DNA of 64,000 nucleotides from Sporobolomyces roseus (Eukaryota > Basidiomycota > Microbotryomycetes > Sporidiobolales > Sporidiobolaceae): the NCBI GenBank assembly GCA_016617785.1, contig JADILM010000009.1, forward strand, positions 124,001 to 188,000. The letters are read 5' to 3'. Shown here piece after piece: positions 56,477 through 64,000 of the stretch (position 1 is the first letter of the stretch; each line of letters opens with the position of its first letter). Made by a program: the position numbers and the translations under genes. The notes beneath the pieces were generated by a model, which searched no databases, had not been told where the DNA came from, and saw only the letters and a program-made list of their open reading frames with translations.

Positions 56477-58441
56477 TCAGGCGATCGAGATAGCGGGACG
56501 TTCGATATTAATAGATTTGTGGAGCACTTCTTCTCCATCCGTAGCTGACGAAGTGGCTCCCGTAAGATCACCTTCGTCCAGCGAAGCGGGAGTATCATCG
56601 CCGGAGAAGAGGGAGTCGCGGGAGGATGAACGAGTAGATCGGTAGGTGGTCGAAGCGTTCGAGTCGGATCGGGTTCGAGAGGAAGCGGTATCGGCGACAT
56701 CTTCACGAGGGAGGGAAGGGAGATCTTTTTCGTCGAGAGGGTTGATGGGGGCTGTCGTAGAGAGGGCCGATCGAGATCGAACACGACGAGCAGTCGAGGG
56801 AGTACCTTCGAGGAGAGCGAGAACGGTGTTGGAGGAGTTGGCGGTGACGGGAGGGGTATGGAATCCTTGAGAACGAGAGAAAGATTCGACTGATGCGGCG
56901 GCAGGGGATTGACTGTAAGGGCTCGTGAAGCGTTGTTCCATCGATTCTGGGTACTCGGAGATCTTGGACAAGTTCGGTGAAGAAGTAGATCCTCCGGCTA
57001 GGTTTCCTTCGACAGAACTCTTGGATTCGGGCGTAGTGACGCTTCCTTCGGAACTGGTCCGACGGGCCATAGGTCGAGATGGAGGTGGAGGGACTTTGCG
57101 TAGTACTTCGAACGTCCCTTCTGCTTCGATCATATCCCAACTCGTGTTCGAAGTCGAAGAGCTGGCTACACTCGAAGCTCGTGATCCTGCCCCTTTCCTT
57201 CCCAGCTTCAACGCTCTAGCCCAAAGATTCCCAGTCGAGACAGGACTCGAAGGTGAAGGGATGCTCGAGTTCGTTCGAGATCGTTCTCGTTTCGTCGGAT
57301 TCGAAATCGAAAGTCGATTGTTCTCTGAATCTCCGAGGTAGCTGTCAGAGAGCGAGTCCTTGCGTTGGCGGTCGACGGGAGGGAGGGCTTGTTCTCGACG
57401 AATGCTGGTCGGGAATCGGTCGATGGGAGAAGGGGAACGAGGTTGACGAGGAGGGAGTTCGTGAGGCATTTCGAAAGTTGGGGAGGCGACGGGAGATGCG
57501 AAGCTCGAAGCGAGGGAGGTTCTCCATACGCTTTTGCGAGACATGGTAGGCGAGGATTTGGGAGAAGGAATGGGAGAAGGTGATCTCGAGCGGAATTCGG
57601 AAGAGGGTCGAAGGAGGTAATCATCGTCGACTCGGAGGGCAGGAAGAATGGGTTTCGGTGGTGCAGATCGACGAAGTTTGCGAGGTGCCCCCCGTTTCTC
57701 CTTGATCGTCGTATCACGGTCGAGGGAAACACGATTCGAGAGGGGAGTTTCCTCCGCTATGCTGGACGACGTCGCGAGACTGACGAATGACAATCGACGA
57801 TCTGGAGTTGGTGTTTGATCTTCGGGAGTGAGATTTGGAGGGACAGCTGCTTCTCGAATTACGTCGTTGGTCGATTTCGTTCGAGTCTGAGTCGGTCTAC
57901 CTTTGCGGGAAGCTCTTCGAGCAAGGGAGAAGGGGGATAGTTTCGTCGAGGCCGTCGTGAGATCGGGTGATGCGAGAGGAGGAGAATCGAACGAAGGAAG
58001 AGGCAGAGCAGAAGGGGTAATGGCGATAGAATGTCGGTGTTGAGGTGAAGGTCGAGGAGGGATTTCTTCATCCGAAACGAGTTCGAGGGGTAGAGGGTAC
58101 TTTGATCGATAATCTGCGAGTGATTCTGGACAGATTGTGATATTGAACAATCCAAAGCGCTATTTGCAGGAAAAAAAAGAGGGAGAGCTCGCATTGTCAG
58201 TTTCTCACAGAGCTCCAAAATCTTCGTCAGAACCGTTTTATTAGAGTTTCTCACTCACCTCTAGTTGATCGTAGGTGGGGACTGGTGCTTCCTCATCCAA
58301 GAGCATCTCCTTGAATACGAATTGAGTCGCTTTGATCTCGTCGTTGACTTGCGAAATCCCTTTCTCCGACGTGATCTCCTTCTCCTGTTCCATCCCGTTA
58401 TGTTGTTCCGGTACGGTTGAGGGTGGTGCTAGAGTTGTCAT
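56477..58441 (-). CDS. Orphan Ser/Pro-rich protein with arrestin-tail-like start
   Basis: I do not recognise this protein. Exon 1 encodes MTTLAPPSTVPEQHNGMEQE and DEEAPVPTYDQLE; an intron of about 100 nt (58155-58255) joins it to a single long exon. That exon begins FGLFNITICPESLADYRSKY, PLPLELVSDEEIPPRPSPQ, then is almost wholly disordered, with many SPSPxxS and RSxS repeats, and LWARALKLGRKGAGSRASS as the most ordered piece. It ends HKSINIERPAISIA, stop 56477-56479. VPTYDQL resembles a degenerate PY motif. The density of basic-SP sites suggests a phosphorylated scaffold, but that is inference. It converges with the orphan gene at 54361. Confidence 0.6.
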
Positions 58442-59534
58442 TGATTACTAGAAAGTCGAAAGGAAGGAGAGAGAGAGAGGGGGAAACGAGGAAGGGCGAG
58501 AATTGAAGTTGCCGCGAATGCTTCCCTCGTGACCAAGAGGAGGTGTTTGCTTGCAGGAGAGATCGAGGTCGAGAGGAGATGGGTTCGAAGTGTCTAGAAT
58601 AAGTCGAGTCGCGTCTGAGCCTGAGGTGAGAGGGTGGAGCTGGAGTTCAGAGTTGGGTGATGACAGCAATTAGAACGAATCCTCCTCCTGATCACGGCTT
58701 TCGAGGGTTGATTGTGAGGAGCTGGGAGTCTGTTTGTAACGCGTAGGATGTGCGAAAGGAGTGAGGAAACGGCGAAGTTAGCGTGAGTTGGAAGAGGGGA
58801 CCAGAAAATTAGGGTGCTGCACCAAAAATTCATTTCCACTCCGAAGTCGAGTGAGTGGTGCCTGAGAAAGCTCCGCAACGAAATTCGTCTCTTTCCCTCG
58901 CGAGAAAGTCTCTGTCTTTGAAGCGGGACGATCCCTCTCTTTCTCCTCAAAGGGATTCACCGATATCGCTGCCGTCCAGAGATCAAAAGGAAACGAGCGA
59001 AAAGGCAGGATGGAACCCTGTTTTCGTTGAGAAGCTGCTACTGATACTCCACGGTTTCAAGCTTTTAGCTTACGAGTCCTGTTGTCGCAAAAGCGAGTCT
59101 AGCTCAGGACAAGAAAGTGGAGGGGATTCAAGAGGACTCGCATTGGTAGAGACTAACAACGATTTCGCAAAGTCCGAGGCATCGCCACAAATTGAATTCG
59201 ACTACTCGAGACCCGCTCACGGCGTCGGCGTTTGAACACGTTGACAAAAAGATCGACGTGGACGTTTGAGCAGTCGAGCGTGAAAGAGCTGACCTGCGCT
59301 TTTGAATCTCGAACTTCGACGACAACCGACAATTTACAACCGACAGTCTCCCTCGCAACAATGGAAGATTGGGAGAACAATCGTAGGATAGTAACAGAGC
59401 TCGGCTAGATAGAGTAATTAGAGTAAGAGTGAGATAAGGAGATGATGGAAATCTAAGAACGAAAAATGAAAACTTCTAAAACGACGAGATAAGTCTAAAC
59501 AAAAAGCTATGAACAAAGCATCCTCTGAGCGTCT
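58442..59534. other. intergenic, about 1.1 kb
   Basis: This lies between the Ser/Pro-rich orphan start and the hydrolase stop, both on the minus strand. A 126-codon plus-strand ORF (58855-59235) and several minus ones overlap it, but none shows a motif or splice partners. Confidence 0.4.
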
Positions 59535-61160
59535 CTACACTCTTGACCGTGATCGACTACCATCCCTCGGAATGCCCTTCAGGAAATTGAGCGCTCCCTT
59601 CCAAATCTCCTCCCTATCTTCCCTCTTCCAAAACCCGAGTAACAGTATATCGTGAGGCGTATCCTCAGTCCTGACAACCTCGACATGTGTTCCATCTCTC
59701 ACCAGGTATTCGACGAGTCGATCACATTCTTGTTGACCTCGTTCTCCAGTGCCGTAGGAGACGAAACAAGGGGGATGGTCGTCGAAAGTATGAGGTGGAA
59801 CTCCTTCTCGTCCTGCAGAGAGATAGGGTGATAGGACGAGGTTACACGGGTGATGACCGAGGAGGTTGTGGACGAGATGATGTCGGAACGGTCCTTCTTC
59901 GAAAATATAATCGCAAGAATTCGTTCTTTTGACATAGTTCTTCGGTTCGCAATTCAGGAATGAGTGGGCTGGAGGAACAGAAAGCGTCAGTGGATGAAGA
60001 GGTTTCAAACAAGGAGGAATGATAGCTCACCAGGATTGACCCAAGGCTGTGGTGCAAGGGCATCGTCGATCAGTCGTTGTTAGGGATTAGATCAGAACGA
60101 GTACTTGACTCACAGAGAACAAGATCAATCCTCCGGGATCCGCCAATCTCCACCTAACCTGCTCTCCATCCTTCATTGATACCCTGTCTTCTCCTTTCCC
60201 TTCCCTAATCGCATCCCTCACCCATCTCGCCAACGACAAAGCGATATTTGCACCACTCGAGTCTCCCATTAATACAATTTGATGACCTGGTATCCCTCGC
60301 CGTAGGAGATTGATGTAGACTGAAACGGCATCTTGTAGTTGAGCAGGGAAAGGGTAGTCGGGGAGAAGTCGGAATTCGACGGAATGCATAGAGATGAAGC
60401 GCTTTTCTCGGTTGAAAATCGTCATTGGCATGACTGTAAGGAGACGGCGATGTCAGTTCGAGATCGCATACTGACCGTGAGCGAGGCTTCTCACCTGTAC
60501 TTTGAGATTTCGGATGAGCTGAATTGTGAGTGAAAGCCTGTGAGATGACGGAATCGGACTATCAGCTCGACACAAAGGCAACGAGATTGTCCAAAGAACG
60601 ATACTCACTCCTCCGTGGAAGAAGATGCCGACCAGTTGTCCCTCTTGTTTCGCAAACTCCAGGTTCTTCTCTGTCTCCCGCCCGCTCCTTCGGTTCTTCC
60701 TGTACCAACTGAACACTCCTACGTTCTCCCTCATCTTGACCCACTCATCATTTATAATCCCAGTGCTCTCCAAGTCCTCATCGATTTTCCCATCCATCCA
60801 CTCGAAATTACAACCCGAACTGAAAATTCGAAGTTTCCCTGGATCACTGAATACGTCTCGAGCAGAGATCTTTAAGCCTGCTGTGTCCATCATTGCCAAA
60901 TAACGTTGTACAGCTGGCATGAATACCGAATCCAGGAGTGTCCAACTTGATCTAGGTCGCTTCTTGGGGAAGATAGAGTATAGGGTTGCGTGATAGGGTA
61001 GAAAGGAGAGGAGGATGATGAACTGAGAGATGACATGGAGGTACTTCCATGGCGCTGTGAGTTGTGGTGAAGGAGGTTTAGGTTGATTCGGTAGATCATT
61101 CGGATCATTCGATGAGTCTTGATCGAGCGTTGTTGTTGTCGCTGGAGGTGCTTCCGCCAT
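59535..61160 (-). CDS. HSL-type alpha/beta hydrolase (esterase/lipase), membrane-anchored
   Basis: The N-terminal exon has MAEAPPATTTTLDQDSSND, then PWKYLHVISQFIILLSFLPY, one likely membrane segment, and a lead-in region. The oxyanion motif HGG (LVGIFFHGGG) sits at the end of exon 1. After a small exon comes EFRLLPDYPFPAQLQDAVSV, YINLLRRGI, and the nucleophile elbow IVLMGDSSGANIALSLARW (GDSSG, a GDSAG variant). Next are LADPGGLILFSPWVNP, SCDYIFEEGPFRHHLVHNLL, CFVSYGTGERGQQECDRLVE and the acid/His region EDTPHDILLL with His as the third triad member. It ends GIPRDGSRSRSRV, stop 59535-59537. The HGGG + GDSxG pair places it in the hormone-sensitive lipase/steryl acetyl hydrolase group. Substrate unknown. 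Confidence 0.85.
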
Positions 61161-61838
61161 TCTGTGTGAAGGAGAACTCCGGAGCTACAGAAGATGTGAG
61201 CGAAAGAGAAGAAGCTGAAGATCGCGAACACTTTTCGAAGATTCTGATGAATCAACTTAATTTCGGGAGCGGGTGTAGAGCTTCCGATCAATCGATCACT
61301 GTCCCCAAGTGCGTACGTCAACCTGGTCGTGTTTCTCGAGCTCAAGTTCTCAAGCGACCAGATCGCTGAATGAGCGAAGGAAATCAAAGGGTATTTCTAA
61401 AAACAAGCTACAGAATGAAAGATGAAATACAGAACGAAGAGAAGCAAGAGAAAGGATGAAAAGAAGAGTAGTGAGTGCGAATTGTCGATTTTAGGAGAGT
61501 AGGATTGGGAAAGAGTAGGGAAACAACGAGGAAGTGAAATCATGGATGAATCTTTCGAGACTGCGTGTGAACCCACCGTACATCAATCACTGCTTAATAG
61601 ATGCATCAGAGAGGGAGGAGACTCACGTAAGACTGTTCTTTTCGACCGTCCCAACTCTCTCAGATCCATCCCTTTCCTCGGCTCGAACCCAACCTTCTTC
61701 TCCAACTCCTCGCATCCCACCACCTTCGAGAAGAACCAACTCGACCGACTTCTCCTCCCCGAGAGTGAAAGTGAAGGAGTCGATCTCGTTGATTCCCCCC
61801 TCCTCCTCTAGAGTGAGGGAGAGAATCTTTCCTTCACT
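61161..61838. other. intergenic, about 680 bp
   Basis: This lies between the hydrolase start and the eRF1 stop, both on the minus strand. It holds the 3' flank of eRF1 and the promoter of the hydrolase. No supported gene. Confidence 0.4.
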
Positions 61839-64000
61839 TCAGACGAAATCTTCGTCTGAATCGTAGAACTCGTCATCGTCTTCTCCTGCCATCATGTGTT
61901 CGTTCAACTCTCCAAAGTCGACCTAGACACGATCAATCGGAAGTAGGATTAGTCAAGGGAAGGAGGAAAAGTGAAAAAAAGGGGAGAAGGAAAACTCACC
62001 TTGTAGCGACAGAGTCCGCCTATTCCGCCGAAACCCTTAACAAATCTACGCGCGTGGAGGGGGCGTGTCAGTCCAGACCCGAGGGAGAGTGGAGCGGAAG
62101 AATAAAAAAGAAGAGGAAAGGGAAAAAAAAAAGTAAAAGTCGGAATATGAAAACTTACTGAGATCCTTCTTGAGATTTGTTGGTGATGAACTGTGAGCAA
62201 GCAGAAGTACGTCGAAGTCAGTTCACGAAGCAGCGAATTCGAATACACAAGTTCGGACTCACCTCGAGTTGAGCTCCCATCGAAGTATAATTCTCTGCCA
62301 ACCACTCCAACATAGGTTGAGGTTCCCTGTTCTGTTCCATCTCCAACCCAGTAACTTTATCGATGAACTTTGCCCTATCCACTTCACTCAACGCATTAAT
62401 CCCACTCTGATTCTCTACGACCTTGCTCGTGTTTGCGGCGGCGGGAGGTGCGTGGGTGTGAACGATGATTTCCGCACCGGTTGAATCGCGGAGGTAGTGT
62501 CGAGTGACGTCGAGGTTCTCCCAAACGATCAAGGTTTCGACGGCTCCCATTTCGAGTCCTCGTAAGGTATCGTCGACTCCGAAACAGTATTTACCGGAAT
62601 CGTGAGAGATCTCGTCAAAGTATTGTTGAATCAATCTATCGGGAACGAGGGGGAGTCAGCGAGAGTGGAAAAAAAAGGAAGAGAGAGAGAGGTTGGGTTG
62701 GGTTACTTCTTTTCTTGAACGAATTTGACGTTTGATAAAGACTCTGCAGCTAGTTCGATAGCCTGATTGAACCCATTCTCACCACCATAACTAACATCCA
62801 CCACTTTAATAACCTTTGCGTTCAACCTTCCATCAAACAAATCACTCTGGTTCAATTCCGTCTTGAAATCCGCCGATCCAGCAAGAACCAACCCTTGAAC
62901 GTTCACCTTGTCGTCCGTGATGAAGTGTTGAACGGCATGTTCGGCGACCTTGCGAACGTAGTTGTGTCGTTTCTCCATTCGGAGACGGGCGAAACGGAGT
63001 GCAGATTGTCCTCCACGACCATGCTTCTTGGGCAAATCGACAGTGAATTTGTGTACTACTTCTCGAGTGTTACCGGCGAGAGTACCGAACAAGGCTCCGT
63101 TACCATCCATGACGATGAAACCGAATTTCGCGTCGGATTCGAGGAGTTCTGCGAGTGCTTCAGTATGGAATTTGTTGTCACAGAGGTAGAGGGAAGTGTT
63201 GATAGGCTGTGACCATTCCTCTAGTCAGATCAGTCTCCACGAAGAGGAAAAGATTAGGAAGAGAGAGGATGCGCACTCTGAAAGGTTCGAAATCGATATT
63301 AACCTTCTTCTCTTTCCCTTCATCCGTCAAGATAGTACCACAGTAGACGACCAATCCATTGTTGGGTACTTTCGAGTAGAGTTTGAGACGCTGTTGAGTC
63401 GAGGTAATGGCGGCGAGTACGGAAAGTCGGTTCACTCGAGATTTAATGTTTGATGCGGTACCGTATTCTTGAGTCAACATGGAGGATAATTGAGAGATTT
63501 GAGAGCTGTAGGGAAACGATTTGGGCGTGAGTATGAGCGGCAGGAGGTGAGTTAGGAGGAGAGTAAAGGCGCGAACCGAGGAGGGGCGATGAGGGAAATC
63601 ATCGAGGTTCCTGTAAGTCAGCAATCAGACTCAGTTTCGCGTACAAACGTTACTGAGTCAGAAAGTATCGACTCACCTGCACCACGAGCAGCTTGAAGAC
63701 TCTGGACTAGAATCCCGCGAAAAGAAAGGGACAAAGAAAAAGAGGTCAGCTCCTCCTCCTTTACCTCGCTCGAAGGTAGTGAAAGTCAAGCATACCGAGT
63801 TTCTTCATTCTATTCGCACAATCAGACAGGAGGGGAACAAGTAGAGAAGGGAGGGGGAACAGAGCGAAACTTTGTCAGTACATCATTCCACTTTTCGCCT
63901 CGTTCACACCTGAAGAGCGGTAAAAGTGAGAGGGGAGAATATGATTGACTTACTTCCATACTGCGATGTTTGCCTCTTGTTGTGCATCTGCTGTAGTCGA
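61839..64000 (-). CDS. SUP45: Eukaryotic release factor 1 (5' end beyond window)
   Basis: eRF1 reads all three stop codons and triggers peptide release. The window edge cuts the first exon; the visible start is [15 protein letters not shown] (63950-64000), then short exons and [20 protein letters not shown] with the NIKS motif. Next come [20 protein letters not shown] with YxCxxxF, the second stop-recognition element, and [16 protein letters not shown]. The GGQ loop is [20 protein letters not shown]. Domain 3 follows: [50 protein letters not shown], then [20 protein letters not shown] and the acidic end [12 protein letters not shown], stop 61839-61841. All functional motifs are intact. Introns are short, with tiny exons near 61985-62190. 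Confidence 0.95.

Overview
The window is nuclear DNA from a basidiomycete fungus. Genes lie on both strands and most are cut by introns of about 50-75 nt with GTACGT, GTGCGT or GTGAGT donors. The gene content is eukaryotic (EMC2, ATG5, CRIPT, TRAPP, ARP5, TBP, BET protein, GET3, eRF1), and the cell-wall genes (KRE6-type GH16, membrane-anchored GH5) are fungal. Start codons follow pyrimidine-rich leaders. I cannot fix the genus; Pucciniomycotina or Tremellomycetes are both possible. All gene models were joined by eye from reading frames and splice sites, so spans are firmer than individual exon ends.

Layout. 0-14 kb: LEA-2-like membrane protein (-), DUF3140 protein (-), EMC2 (-), ATG5 (+), a small membrane protein with LEA-like repeats (+), a mitochondrial Rieske/AIF-type oxidoreductase (-), MYND-finger protein 1 (-), a doubtful small ORF and CRIPT (-). 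14-25 kb: an LRR/F-box-like protein (+), TRAPP subunit Trs33 (-) divergent from ARP5 (+), MYND protein 2 (+), and directly after it a broken third member of the same family. 25-32 kb: two beta-glucan genes in tandem, KRE6-like GH16 and an EXG-like GH5, both anchored by an N-terminal membrane segment. 33-42 kb: TATA-binding protein (-) divergent from a BET double-bromodomain protein (+), then branched-chain aminotransferase (-). 42-47 kb: gene-poor stretch with a four-TM MARVEL-like gene whose last 160 bp are repeated 1.46 kb downstream. 47-50 kb: GET3 and GET2 in tandem. 50-64 kb: an arrestin-like ubiquitin-ligase adaptor, two low-complexity orphan proteins, an HSL-type alpha/beta hydrolase, and eRF1 running off the right edge.

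Themes. Three membrane-protein insertion factors occur here (EMC2, GET3, GET2), and GET3 and GET2 are immediate neighbours. KRE6-like and GH5 form a glucan synthesis/remodelling pair. TBP and a BET protein share one divergent intergenic region. The most unusual features are the MYND-finger family with one decayed copy, the duplicated gene 3' end, two start codons placed at exon junctions (ATG5, CRIPT), and a 34-bp tandem repeat inside an intron. I see no CRISPR array, no intact transposon and no convincing tRNA or rRNA gene.
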